From Devosia riboflavina (lineage in GTDB: Bacteria; Pseudomonadota; Alphaproteobacteria; Rhizobiales; Devosiaceae), in the NCBI RefSeq assembly GCF_000743575.1, contig NZ_JQGC01000026.1:1-64000 (forward strand): a stretch of 64,000 nucleotides of DNA, written 5' to 3'. Under the pieces are notes generated by a model, which ran no database searches, was not told the DNA's origin, and saw only the letters and a list, made by a program, of their open reading frames with translations. Within the stretch, counting starts at the first letter, position 1; every line of letters begins with the position of its first letter. The position numbers and the translations under genes were made by a program. Shown here in pieces: positions 46,411 to 55,220 of this stretch.

Positions 46411-47317
46411 AGAAGACGATCCGCTTGCGCAGCTGCCACTGGGCGAAAGTAAGCAGCGCGACGATGACGAAGAGCAGGATCGACAGGGTCGAGCCATAGC
46501 CGAAGAAGTGGAACTGGAAGGCCTGCTGGTAGAGGTAATAGACCAGCACGGTGGTGGTCATGCCGGGGCCGCCCTGGGTGAGGACGGCGATCTGGGCGAA
46601 GACCTGCAAAGAGCCGACGATGGTGATGATCGAGGTGAGCAGGATCGTGGGCGAGATCAGCGGCAGGGTGATGCGGCGGAACTGCTTGAACGCACCGGTG
46701 CCATCGACCCGCGCGGCCTCGTAGAGCTCCTTGGGCACGCCCTGAAGGGCAGCGAGGAACAGGATCATGTTGAGCCCAACATTCTTGAAGACCTGCACGA
46801 CGACGACGGAGATCATGGCCGTGGTGGGGGTGCGGAGCCAATTGGGGCCTTCGATGCCGAGCATGGCCAGCATGCCGTTGATGCCGCCATTGTTCTGGAG
46901 AAGGAAGCTCCAGACGATGGTCCAGGCGACGAGGGAAACGACGACCGGCGAGAAGAACAGGGTGCGGAAGACGACCATGCCTTTGAGCTTCTGGTCGAGG
47001 AGGACGGCAAGAAGGAGGGCCAGCGACATGTTGAGGATGACGAGGCCAGCCGAGAAGATGGCGGAGGCGACGAGCACCTGTGGCAGGTTCGGGTCGGCCA
47101 GCAGCATCTGGTAATTGGCGGCGCCGACGAAATTGAAGCTGGCAGCCAGCACGTTCCACTCGTGGAGGGAATACCAGAAGACGAGACCGAGCGGCACGAG
47201 CACGAAGATGATGATGCCGATGAGCTGGGGCGCGATGAAGATATAGCCTGCCGCCGCGTCGCGCCGGGCGATGGTCCAGAAGGGGCGTTTTTGGTTAGGC
47301 GAGGCCGAGGCACTCAT
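46400..47317 (-). CDS. Carbohydrate ABC transporter permease (MalF/UgpA type)
   Basis: 305 residues from the ATG at 47317 (MSASASPNQKRPFW). Six membrane helices and the EAA loop ELYEAARVDGTGAFKQFRRI with TLPLISPTILL identify a MalF/UgpA-type permease of the CUT1 class. It is separated from the binding-protein gene by about 195 bases holding a palindromic repeat, which may lower transcription or stabilise the upstream mRNA so that more binding protein is made than permease. Confidence 0.93.
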   Translation of the reverse strand: MSASASPNQKRPFWTIARRDAAAGYIFIAPQLIGIIIFVLVPLGLVFWYSLHEWNVLAASFNFVGAANYQMLLADPNLPQVLVASAIFSAGLVILNMSLALLLAVLLDQKLKGMVVFRTLFFSPVVVSLVAWTIVWSFLLQNNGGINGMLAMLGIEGPNWLRTPTTAMISVVVVQVFKNVGLNMILFLAALQGVPKELYEAARVDGTGAFKQFRRITLPLISPTILLTSIITIVGSLQVFAQIAVLTQGGPGMTTTVLVYYLYQQAFQFHFFGYGSTLSILLFVIVALLTFAQWQLRKRIVFYEN

Positions 47318-47378
47318 AGGTTCGGTTCCTTCGTCGCTCCCACCGTCGGTAGGCGGACGCTTTGCATTCAATTTCCCG

Positions 47379-47471
47379 GTGCTGTCCTCGGGCTTGACCC
47401 GAGGACCTGCTTGGGCGCCGCACCACTGCGGGTTTGGCGAGTGGCCCTCGGGTCAAGCCCGAGGGCAGCAC
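47379..47471. repeat. REP-like double palindrome between binding protein and permease genes
   Basis: The outer arms GTGCTG...CAGCAC enclose two inverted copies of a palindrome: CCTCGGGCTTGACCCGAGG at 47386-47404 and CCTCGGGTCAAGCCCGAGG near 47446-47464. Each can fold alone and the whole can form one large hairpin. CCTCGGGCTTGACCCGAGG-like units are frequent intergenic repeats in alphaproteobacterial genomes. Within an operon such structures often protect the 3' end of the upstream message. Confidence 0.85.
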
Positions 47472-47512
47472 GGTGTTTTGGATTGCTCCGGAGTCCCCCC
47501 AGGGGGATCGGA

Positions 47513-48781
47513 TCAGCGAGCCAGCAGTGGGCTGACGCTGGAACACACATTTGCGAGGACGGCGGCGACGTCGGCTTCGGGGACCCAGAGGGAATCGAGG
47601 CCGGCGCGGATGGTTTGCTGGATCTGGGCGAAGTTGGTGTGGCCCGGCAGAACGGTGCCGTTGGCGATGCCTGATATCACGACGTTTTCGATCTGCTCGG
47701 GAGAGAGCAGCGGATTGGTCGAAGCGAGGGTTTCCGCATTGAGCAGGCTTGCGCGGGCCGGCGGGAAGAACTGGGCCAGCTTCTTGGAATTTTCGGCATT
47801 GGTCATGTAGCCGAGGAATTCGACGGCGACGTCCTTGTTGGCACCCTTGGCGAAAGCGCCGACGCCGGCCTGGCCGACGACGGAGTATTCACCGGCAGGG
47901 CCGGCAGGGAGCGGCACGAGGTCCCAATCGAAGGGATTTTCCTTGGGCAGGAGCGAGGCGCGGCTGATCTGGGTGATGGTCATGCCGGTTTCGCCGGCGA
48001 AGAAGTCGATGTCTTCGCCCGGGCCAGGCATGGCCTTGTCGGTGAAGATGGCCTTGTGGATGGCGGTCAGCGCGTTGACCATGGCCGGATCGGTGAAGGT
48101 GCAGGTCTTGCCATCGGCGCTCCAGGGGGCGGCGCCCCAGCCATTCCAGATGGAGGCGAGGTTCTGCCATGTCTGGAACTTGAAATCGCGGACGACGAGG
48201 CCGGTCTTGCCGGACTGGCCGACGGTGGCGGCGGAAGCGAAGGCGTTGTCCCAGGTCCATTCGCCGGCGGCGATCAGTTCGGCAGGGGTTTTCGCGCCTG
48301 CGGCCTTCAGCACGTCGTTGTTGGCAAAAATGGCGAAGGGCGAGGTGGAGAAGGGATAGGCGTAGAGCTGGCCGTCCTTGGTCCAAAGGGCCGTCGCTTT
48401 TTCCGAAACGTCGGCGAGGTCATAGCCCTCGGTGGCGGCGAAGGCGTCGGTCAGCGGCGCGAGGGCGCCGGAATTTACGAAGTCGGCGGCGGTGGTTTCG
48501 AGAATCCAGGCCAGATCAGGCGGGTTGCCGCCGGCGATCTGGGTGGTCAGGGTCGTGGTGTAGCTGTCGAAGGGCAGCGGTTCGAAGGTCACCGAGACAT
48601 TGGGGTGGGTGGCCTTAAAACCTTCGGCGATCTCGTTGAACATGGCCAGATGCGCCTCGTTGGCGCTCCAGATGGTCATGCGCAGATTGACCGCGTCCTG
48701 GGCCCAGGCCGTGCCGGCGGCGGCAAGGCCCAGGATGATGCCGGCCGTTGCGGCCGTGGTCTTGAGCAGATGTTTCGTCAT
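47513..48781 (-). CDS. Carbohydrate ABC transporter substrate-binding protein
   Basis: 422 residues from the ATG at 48781, with GGAGG upstream. A signal peptide (MTKHLLKTTAATAGIILGLA..., cleavage after AWA) precedes a type I/CUT1 binding protein: NLRMTIWSANEAHLAMFNEI, GFKATHPNVSVTFE, GGNPPDLAWI, YAYPFSTSPFAIFANNDVLK and AVEFLGYMTNAENSKKLAQF. It catches a sugar in the periplasm and delivers it to the permeases. The ligand is unknown; a rhamnose- or uronide-type sugar is plausible from the FAD oxidoreductase neighbour. Confidence 0.93.
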   Translation of the reverse strand: MTKHLLKTTAATAGIILGLAAAGTAWAQDAVNLRMTIWSANEAHLAMFNEIAEGFKATHPNVSVTFEPLPFDSYTTTLTTQIAGGNPPDLAWILETTAADFVNSGALAPLTDAFAATEGYDLADVSEKATALWTKDGQLYAYPFSTSPFAIFANNDVLKAAGAKTPAELIAAGEWTWDNAFASAATVGQSGKTGLVVRDFKFQTWQNLASIWNGWGAAPWSADGKTCTFTDPAMVNALTAIHKAIFTDKAMPGPGEDIDFFAGETGMTITQISRASLLPKENPFDWDLVPLPAGPAGEYSVVGQAGVGAFAKGANKDVAVEFLGYMTNAENSKKLAQFFPPARASLLNAETLASTNPLLSPEQIENVVISGIANGTVLPGHTNFAQIQQTIRAGLDSLWVPEADVAAVLANVCSSVSPLLAR

Positions 48782-48810
48782 TGTATCCTCCCTGGATGAC
48801 ATGAGTTTGG

Positions 48811-50424
48811 TCAGTAGCCACGCACGTCGGGCCAGCGGATTTCGATGCCTTCCGCATAGAGACGTGACTGGAAATCGGTGAGCAGGGCGTCGTCAGCCTG
48901 CACCTGGTGCGGCGTGAGCCCGTGGTTGAGGCAGTGGGCGGCAAGGAGCCCGGCGACTTCGCCGACGTTCCACTCGACCGGATGCAGCCGGTAGCAGCCA
49001 TTGGTGATGTGGGTGGTGCCCATGTTCTTGCCGCCCGCGAGCAGATTTTTGACGCGGCGCGGCAGGAGCGAGCCGAGCGGGATTTCGAAGGGCGCGGATT
49101 CGACGTCGACATAGTTGTCGCCACCCGTCGAGGGGTGGAGGTCGATGCGGTACATGCCGATGCCGACGCTGTCGCGATAGTGCTTGGAGAGCGTATTGCC
49201 GTGGATGGTCATCGAGACGTCCTGCTCGACGATGCGGCTAACGGGCAGGATGCGGCGGCTTTCGCGGATGTAGGGGGCCATGGCGAGGCCATGGTCGGTG
49301 CCGGTGATGTCGCCGCGGAGGCGCAGGCCGGGGAAACCCTGGCCGCCATCGAGGCGGGGGGCTTCGGTCTGGAGCCAATAGAAGACCGAGTAGGAGAGGT
49401 CGGCGGCGGATTTCAGGTGCGCGGCCTTTTGTTCCTCGGAGACGTCGATGATGGAGCCGAGCATGTAGTCGATCATCGGCCAGTTCACGAGGCAGATGTC
49501 GGAGCCATAGGCGCCGGGCGCGAAATTGCGGCGGGCGGCGATGCGGCGGAAGGTCCAGAGATTGCCGTCGCCGGGATTGCGGCGCTGATCGGCGTCGACC
49601 AGCAGCGGATCATCATCCGGATTGGGCGTAAAACTGCGCTCGGTGATTTCGAGGGTGCGCGGGTGGGGCGCCTTGAAGCCGAGTAGTGGTCCACCCCAGA
49701 AGTCTGGCTGGTACTGGCGCCAGAAATCGTAGTTGGCCGGCTTGTCGATCACCTGATTGCCGTCGACGTGGTCGATGGCAAAGCACACGGAGACGGCCTG
49801 AACGTTGTCGGGCTGTGCGGTTTCGGGGGCGCTGGGTTCACCGGTGTCAGACTGGGATTCAAAGCCCTTGGCGTATTCGGTGCCGGTCAGCGGCAAGAGA
49901 TCGCCGAGTTCGGTGGCGTCGACGACGTAGGAGGCGGAGACGGTGATTTGAGCGCCAGTGTCGCGGTGGCGCAGGGTGATGGCGCGGACGGTGTCGCCCT
50001 GCACATCGGCGGCGACGGGCAGATAAGGCTGAAGGACGCGGAGCTGGCCGCCGCCGCGCCAGGGGGCGAGCATGGATTCGATGACGGCGAGACCGGTGCG
50101 CGGCTCGGCGCAGAGGCGGCTGACCCAGCCGGCGCCGGGGTTGAGATCGCCCCAGGCGCGGCTCTCGGCGGTCAGCGGGTAGTGGTCGCGATAATATTGG
50201 CGGATACCGTTGCGGAGCTGGCGGTAAGAGCGGGTGATGCCGAACTGCTCGACCCAGGAATGCTCATCGGGCGGCACGGCTTGGCTCGTGAGCTGGCCGC
50301 CGAGCCAGTCGAATTCCTCGGTGAGAATGACGGTGCGGCCGGAGCGCAGGGCGCCGAGAGCGGCGGCGACGCCACCGAGGCCGCCACCGACGACGAGAAG
50401 ATCAGCGGAAAGTTCTTTGGTCAT
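48811..50424 (-). CDS. FAD-dependent oxidoreductase (PF12831-type)
   Basis: 537 residues. The N-terminal dinucleotide motif LLVVGGGLGGVAAALGALRSGR is followed by ILTEEFDWLGGQLTSQ, then VVDATELGDLLPLTGTEY and a C-terminal NLLAGGKNMGTTHITNGCYR with HPVEWNVGEVAGLLAA. Those motifs define the PF12831 group of FAD oxidoreductases found in sugar-utilisation operons. The substrate is probably the imported sugar or its derivative. Its start overlaps the lacI stop by four bases and the binding-protein gene follows after about 30 bases. Confidence 0.88.
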   Translation of the reverse strand: MTKELSADLLVVGGGLGGVAAALGALRSGRTVILTEEFDWLGGQLTSQAVPPDEHSWVEQFGITRSYRQLRNGIRQYYRDHYPLTAESRAWGDLNPGAGWVSRLCAEPRTGLAVIESMLAPWRGGGQLRVLQPYLPVAADVQGDTVRAITLRHRDTGAQITVSASYVVDATELGDLLPLTGTEYAKGFESQSDTGEPSAPETAQPDNVQAVSVCFAIDHVDGNQVIDKPANYDFWRQYQPDFWGGPLLGFKAPHPRTLEITERSFTPNPDDDPLLVDADQRRNPGDGNLWTFRRIAARRNFAPGAYGSDICLVNWPMIDYMLGSIIDVSEEQKAAHLKSAADLSYSVFYWLQTEAPRLDGGQGFPGLRLRGDITGTDHGLAMAPYIRESRRILPVSRIVEQDVSMTIHGNTLSKHYRDSVGIGMYRIDLHPSTGGDNYVDVESAPFEIPLGSLLPRRVKNLLAGGKNMGTTHITNGCYRLHPVEWNVGEVAGLLAAHCLNHGLTPHQVQADDALLTDFQSRLYAEGIEIRWPDVRGY

Positions 50425-51455
50425 TTGGTCTTCTTGGTTTTGGAGGAGGGAGCGCCGAGGGTGTCACCCTCGAGCGGCTCGCAATGGAGGAGGAGCTGTT
50501 CCACGGGGGCATCGTGCTCGACGCGGCGGACCAGCATTTCGGTGGCGGCGCGGGCCATGGCCTCGCGCGGGATGGCGAATGAGGTGAAGCGGCGGCCGGG
50601 TTCTTCGGCGCGGATATGATTGCCGAGGACGACGATGGAGAGATCGTCGGGAATGGAGAGGCCGCGCTCACGGGCGGCGTGCTCGATGGCGATGGCGTCG
50701 GCCAGTTCGGTGACGAAGACGCAGGTGGCGCCGGCCGAGAGCAGGATATCGAGGACCTCGTTGGGCGGGCGGCCGACTTCGAAGATCGAGGTGACGAGTT
50801 CGGCTTCGCCCACGGAGCGGGAAAAGCCGTACCAGCGGTCGACGGTGGATTCAGCGCCCTCGTTGAGGCCGACATAGGCGATGCGGCGGTGACCGAAAGA
50901 CTTGGCGCGCTCGACGAGGGCGGACGTGGCGGGGGCGTAATCGCCACCGACATAGGGGACGGGGCCACCGGCATCGTCACGGCGGCCGACGGCGACGAAG
51001 GGGAAGTCGCCGGCAACGAGGCGAGCCAGCTCGGTATTGTCGAACTTGCGGCCGAGGATGACGCAGCCATCGGCGAGGCGGAGCCTCGCATTCTCGCCGA
51101 AAATCTTGCGCTCGCGCCCTGCCCCGGTCATCAGCAGCAGATCGTAACCCTTGTCCTGCGCCGCCTCTTCGATGCCGAAGAGGAAGGGGGTGAAGAAATC
51201 TGCCTGACCGGAGGGAAAGGCCGGCTCATAAGTAAAGACCCCCAGGATACGATTGAGTCCCTTGACCATTCGGCGAGCAACAGGGTCGGCGACATAGCCC
51301 GTATCTCGGATAACCTTTTCAACGCGTTCTCGCGTCTCTTGCGGGATGCGGGCCTGGGAAGACGGTGCGCCGTTGAGCACAAACGACACCGTCGCCTGGC
51401 TGACTCCGGCCAACTGAGCAATATCCTTCTGCGTCAGTCGCTTATTCGGCGCCAA
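50421..51455 (-). CDS. LacI-family transcriptional repressor
   Basis: 344 residues from a TTG at 51455 with GAGGAGG upstream. The N-terminal helix-turn-helix and hinge (LTQKDIAQLAGVSQATVSFV, LNGAPSSQARI) are of the LacI family, followed by a periplasmic-binding-protein-like effector domain (LGVFTYEPAFPSGQADFFTP, VGRRDDAGG, FGHRRIAYVGLN). It is the first gene of the sugar operon and probably binds the palindromes just upstream, controlling itself and the transporter. The inducer is likely the sugar imported by the downstream ABC system. Confidence 0.93.
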   Translation of the reverse strand: MAPNKRLTQKDIAQLAGVSQATVSFVLNGAPSSQARIPQETRERVEKVIRDTGYVADPVARRMVKGLNRILGVFTYEPAFPSGQADFFTPFLFGIEEAAQDKGYDLLLMTGAGRERKIFGENARLRLADGCVILGRKFDNTELARLVAGDFPFVAVGRRDDAGGPVPYVGGDYAPATSALVERAKSFGHRRIAYVGLNEGAESTVDRWYGFSRSVGEAELVTSIFEVGRPPNEVLDILLSAGATCVFVTELADAIAIEHAARERGLSIPDDLSIVVLGNHIRAEEPGRRFTSFAIPREAMARAATEMLVRRVEHDAPVEQLLLHCEPLEGDTLGAPSSKTKKTK

Positions 51456-51473
51456 GCGTTCCTCCTCGGATGC

Positions 51474-51504
51474 TAATACGTATTATCTGCTAATGCGTAT
51501 TAGC
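51474..51504 (-). promoter_or_regulatory. Tandem LacI-type operators
   Basis: Two palindromes lie 17 bases apart centre to centre. The first is TAATACGTATTA (51474-51485, perfect). The second is GCTAATGCGTATTAGC (51489-51504, perfect arms around an imperfect centre). They share the core TAAT-N4-ATTA with a CG centre, as expected of LacI-family sites. They lie directly upstream of lacI in the position of its promoter, so negative autoregulation is likely. Confidence 0.8.
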
Positions 51505-51613
51505 AACGCAACTGGCGCAGGTCAATGGTGTCTTGAGGCGAAGCAGCGTCGGTTGTGGATTGGTCCACTCGCCTCTTAGGCGAATGATCAGGGCGAAATC
51601 GCCTCGATCGTCA

Positions 51614-54085
51614 TCAATCAGGCAACGCATAGGCGATGAAATAGTCGCCGATAGGCGTCTCCATGAAGTCGTGGCCGCCGGCGTTGATGACAATGATCTG
51701 CTTGCCGCCGGCCTCATAAGTCATCGGGGTAGCTTGCCCCCCGGCGGGCAATTCGACCTGCCAGAGTTCTTCACCCGTTTCGGTATCGACAGCCCGGAAG
51801 AGATCGTCGGTAGCCGCGGCTATGAAGAAGAGGCCCGAGGCGGTCACCACACCGCCCCCATTATTGGGCGTACCGATATCGACCGGCAACATCGAGGGGA
51901 TGCCAAAGGGCCCGTTCTTGCGGGCAGACCCGAATGGCCGATCCCACAAAAATTCCCGCGTATTGAGGTCGATCGCGGCAATACCCCCATAAGGCGGCTG
52001 CTTGCAGAGAAGCCCCGTGAAAGGCACCCGCCAGCCGGCATTGACGCGAATGCCATATGGTGACTCAGCCTGCGGGCTGATCGAGCCATGAGAGCCTGAG
52101 CCGGCCGCGGGATCGTAACTCGGGTCGTTGATAGAGCGGACGCCCATAGCATCGACCTCTTCGCGGGGCACCAGTTGATTGTAGTTCGGCATATTGTTGT
52201 AATTGGCGATCAAGACCCCATTGACGGGATCGACAGCAATCCCACCCCAGTCCGTACCGCCATTATAGCCGGGAAACTGAATCCACGGCTGGTCGAGGGT
52301 TGGAGGCGTATAGACCCCCTCATAGGCCGCCTGACGGAACTGGATCCGGCACCAGAGCTGGTCAAGCGGCGTCGCGCCCCACATCTGCGCCTCGGTCAGC
52401 ATCGGCTTCAGGAGATTCGGAAAGTCCGTCACATAGGGCTGCGTTGGCGAGATCCGGTCCGGCTCGACCCCGCCCTGCGGCGCGGGACGCTCCTCGATAT
52501 TGACCAGTGGCTCGCCTGTTGCTCGATCGAGAATATAGAACTGGGCTTGTTTGGACGGCATGATGATCGCCGGGACCGGACCATCGGGCGTCGGGAAATC
52601 GACGAGACTCCCCTGCCCGCCAAGGTCGTAGTCCCAGACGTCATAGTGTACCGTCTGGTAGTGCCAGGCGACATCACCTGTCTCGACATCCAGCGCGACG
52701 ACGGCGGTCGAATAGGTGTTTTCCGCCTCAGAGCGATCGCCGCCCCAATAGTCGACCGCCGAATTGCCCATGGGGATGTAGACAAGACCAAGTTCGTCGT
52801 CGCCGGAGGATATGGTCCAGCTATTCGGCGTACCCTCGGTATAGACCTCGCCTTCAGCCGGCAGTCCGGTTTGCCCGGGCCGCCCCATATCCCAGGCCCA
52901 TTCCAACTCGCCCGTCACCGCATTGAACCCGCGGATCACGCCTGACGGTGCGCTACGCTCCTGATTGTCGCTGACTTGGCTGCCCACCACGAGGACATCG
53001 CGCACGAGCGTCGGCGGAGAGGTCGGCGCATAAAAACCCGGTGCAACATCGCCGATCCCTTGCATAAGATTGACTATGCCGCCATTGCCAAAGTCAGGGC
53101 AAAGCTGGCCGGTCTCGGTATCGAGGGCAATCATGCGCGCGTCATGGGTGAGGTTCACAACACGGGTGGCGCAAAGCTCACCCTGCGCGGCAGTCAGGTC
53201 CTCGAAATATACCAGGCCTCGGCAGGAGGCGTTGTAGCCCAGGGCATCCGTCGAGACCTCGGGATCGAAGGTCCAGAACTGCGTGCCCATCGCCGCGTCG
53301 AGCGCAAAAATCTTGTTCATTGCAGAGCAAAGATAGAGCCGATCTCCAACCTTGACCGGCGTGTTCTGATTGCCAAAGGGCTCGTCATCCTGCGGCAGGT
53401 CGCCGGTACGGAACTCCCAGATCTTCTCGAGGCCCGCCACGTTGTCTTTGGTAATCTCGTCGAGCGGAGAATAGCGCAGGGCTCGATGCGTACCGCCATA
53501 AGCTGGCCAGTCAGCGCCCGTTTCGAGTGCCACATAGCTCGGCTCTGCTGGAAGGGCCGTTGGCTCTAGGACGGGGGCTAGCGGCGCATTCGGTGTTGCT
53601 GGCGCGACTTCGGCCGGTTCTTCTGCCTCCTGCGCAAGGGATGCCTCAATCCCCTGATTGGCAATGCCGATCACGCCGAGCGCCGCCGCCAACACCGTCG
53701 CGGCCGCTAATGCCCGGCCGAAAGGTCGGACGGAGCCTCGCAAGGTAGGTACTGTTGTCAACACGAGGATAAGCACCACGGTCGGCGCCACCAGTCGCGG
53801 TACCTGCGCCCAACCATCGAGTCCGCCCTCCCAAAGGGCCCAGGCCAAAGTAGCCGCATAAGTGACCGTATAGACCCAAAGCGCATTGATACTTCGCTGC
53901 AGCAGGAACCAAGCCGCTAGAAGCAGGCCAATTCCGGCGGGCAGGTAATACCATGAACCTCCAAGGGTAATGAGCCAGAGGCCGCCTGCTGCGATCGGCA
54001 TGCCAAACACCAGCAACACGACAGCCACAAACATGGTCCACCAGAACCCAGCCCCTCTGCGTTCTGCTTCGCTATGCCCGCTCAT
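51614..54085 (-). CDS. gcd: Membrane-bound PQQ-dependent glucose/quinate dehydrogenase
   Basis: 823 residues from the ATG at 54085, with GGAGGAG upstream. Five N-terminal membrane helices (to about 145) anchor a large periplasmic PQQ propeller: WPAYGGTHRALRYSPLDEIT, VAGLEKIWEFRTGDLP, GDRLYLCSAMNKIFALDA, ARMIALDTETG, YSTAVVALDVETGDVAWHYQ and a C-terminal GGGVVTASGLFFIAAATDD with ELPAGGQATPMTY. This is the mGDH architecture; it oxidises glucose or a polyol and reduces ubiquinone. An EcfG-type promoter lies upstream. Quinate dehydrogenase has the same fold, so the substrate is not certain. Confidence 0.9.
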   Translation of the reverse strand: MSGHSEAERRGAGFWWTMFVAVVLLVFGMPIAAGGLWLITLGGSWYYLPAGIGLLLAAWFLLQRSINALWVYTVTYAATLAWALWEGGLDGWAQVPRLVAPTVVLILVLTTVPTLRGSVRPFGRALAAATVLAAALGVIGIANQGIEASLAQEAEEPAEVAPATPNAPLAPVLEPTALPAEPSYVALETGADWPAYGGTHRALRYSPLDEITKDNVAGLEKIWEFRTGDLPQDDEPFGNQNTPVKVGDRLYLCSAMNKIFALDAAMGTQFWTFDPEVSTDALGYNASCRGLVYFEDLTAAQGELCATRVVNLTHDARMIALDTETGQLCPDFGNGGIVNLMQGIGDVAPGFYAPTSPPTLVRDVLVVGSQVSDNQERSAPSGVIRGFNAVTGELEWAWDMGRPGQTGLPAEGEVYTEGTPNSWTISSGDDELGLVYIPMGNSAVDYWGGDRSEAENTYSTAVVALDVETGDVAWHYQTVHYDVWDYDLGGQGSLVDFPTPDGPVPAIIMPSKQAQFYILDRATGEPLVNIEERPAPQGGVEPDRISPTQPYVTDFPNLLKPMLTEAQMWGATPLDQLWCRIQFRQAAYEGVYTPPTLDQPWIQFPGYNGGTDWGGIAVDPVNGVLIANYNNMPNYNQLVPREEVDAMGVRSINDPSYDPAAGSGSHGSISPQAESPYGIRVNAGWRVPFTGLLCKQPPYGGIAAIDLNTREFLWDRPFGSARKNGPFGIPSMLPVDIGTPNNGGGVVTASGLFFIAAATDDLFRAVDTETGEELWQVELPAGGQATPMTYEAGGKQIIVINAGGHDFMETPIGDYFIAYALPD

Positions 54086-54119
54086 CCGCTGCTCCTCCCG
54101 CTTCGCTGCCTGGGTTCGC

Positions 54120-54144
54120 AACGCCGCGGGCGAGCGCTAGTTCC
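54120..54144 (-). promoter_or_regulatory. EcfG-type stress promoter of the PQQ dehydrogenase
   Basis: On the minus strand: GGAAC (54144-54140), a 16-base spacer, CGTT (54123-54120), exact match to consensus, with the ATG of the PQQ dehydrogenase 35 bases downstream. A second element faces the opposite way 34 bases further (54178). Confidence 0.78.
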
Positions 54145-54177
54145 GAAGCCAGAAGAGCTGGCCCGCCTTGAGTTGAA

Positions 54178-54203
54178 GGAACGTCCTGCCACTTTGCCTC
54201 GTT
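54178..54203 (+). promoter_or_regulatory. EcfG-type stress promoter of the SDR gene
   Basis: GGAAC (54178-54182), a 17-base spacer, CGTT (54200-54203), exact match to consensus and pointing at the SDR gene at 54228. The two divergent elements share a region of less than 90 bases. Confidence 0.78.
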
Positions 54204-54227
54204 GGCCAACCGAACAAGGAGATCCCG

Positions 54228-55121
54228 ATGGCCGACCGTTTCACCATGCAAGACCCGCGACACCAGTTCCCTGCACCGCCCTTTCCGCAGCAACCACAAT
54301 CGCCTCCAGGCTTGGTCAGCGAAATGCGGCCCGCACCGGATCATGGCGAGAAAAGCTACGCCGGCTTCGGCCGTCTCCTCGGCCGCAAGGCGCTCATTAC
54401 AGGCGGCGATTCCGGCATTGGCCGCGCTGCCGCCATCGCCTACGCCCGCGAGGGGGCCGATGTCGCGATCAACTACCTCCCCTCTGAGCAGAGCGATGCC
54501 GAAGAGGTGCTCGGCTATATCGAAAAGGCCGGCACGAAAGGCGTAGCTCTGCCAGGCGATGTATCAGATGAGAAGATCTGCCAAGCCCTGATCGAAGACG
54601 CCGTAAAGCAGTTGAGTGGTCTCGATATCCTCGTCATCAATGCCGCGAGGCAACAGGCGCGAAAATCGGTCGCCGAGGTTTCGAGCGAAGACTTCGACCG
54701 CACGCTCAAGACCAATCTCTATGCCCTGCACTGGCTCGCGCAGGCCGCCGTTCCTCATCTTCCACCCGGCGCATCGATTATTACGACGGCATCGATACAG
54801 GCCTATGAGCCATCGGCACACCTTCTCGACTATGCAACCACCAAGGCCGGCATCGTCGCTTATACCAAGGCCCTCTCCACCCAGCTGATTGAGAAAGGCA
54901 TCCGGGTGAATGCCGTTGCCCCGGGTCCGTTCTGGACGGTGCTTCAGCCCAGCGGCGGACAATTCCCGGAAAAGGTCGAAACATTCGGGCAGGACAGCGC
55001 TTTCGGGCGCCCAGGACAGCCGGTCGAACTTGCCCCAGTCTATGTCCTGCTCGCCTCGCAGGAAGGGAGCTATATCACCGGGGAGGTCTTTGGCGTGACA
55101 GGGGGAAAGGGCATAGCCTGA
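54228..55121 (+). CDS. SDR-family oxidoreductase, stress-protein type (YhdF/Gsp39-like)
   Basis: 297 residues from an ATG with AAGGAGA upstream. The N-terminal 45 residues are the Pro/Gln-rich leader usual in this SDR branch (PAPPFPQQPQSPPGL). The Rossmann motif is ALITGGDSGIGRA, and the catalytic Ser (TTASIQAYEPS) and Tyr/Lys (DYATTKAG) are present, followed by NAVAPGPFWT. Family members are NAD(P)-dependent oxidoreductases of stress regulons. It diverges from the PQQ dehydrogenase gene and has its own EcfG-type promoter. Confidence 0.92.
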   Translation: MADRFTMQDPRHQFPAPPFPQQPQSPPGLVSEMRPAPDHGEKSYAGFGRLLGRKALITGGDSGIGRAAAIAYAREGADVAINYLPSEQSDAEEVLGYIEKAGTKGVALPGDVSDEKICQALIEDAVKQLSGLDILVINAARQQARKSVAEVSSEDFDRTLKTNLYALHWLAQAAVPHLPPGASIITTASIQAYEPSAHLLDYATTKAGIVAYTKALSTQLIEKGIRVNAVAPGPFWTVLQPSGGQFPEKVETFGQDSAFGRPGQPVELAPVYVLLASQEGSYITGEVFGVTGGKGIA

Positions 55122-55220
55122 GCCTGCGAAGAACGGCTTGGCGCGGTGTGTTCCTGACAAACGATCGGTGCAACCAAAACCTATGCGACGCGTTAATGCG
55201 CGACTGCATAAGGGGCGATT

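Noticed and set aside
46385-47674. 429-codon plus-strand open frame opposite the ABC permease genes
   Set aside because: It is the antisense of two permeases and of part of the binding protein. It is Gly/Asp/Glu-rich without a domain, typical of antisense frames in GC-rich DNA.
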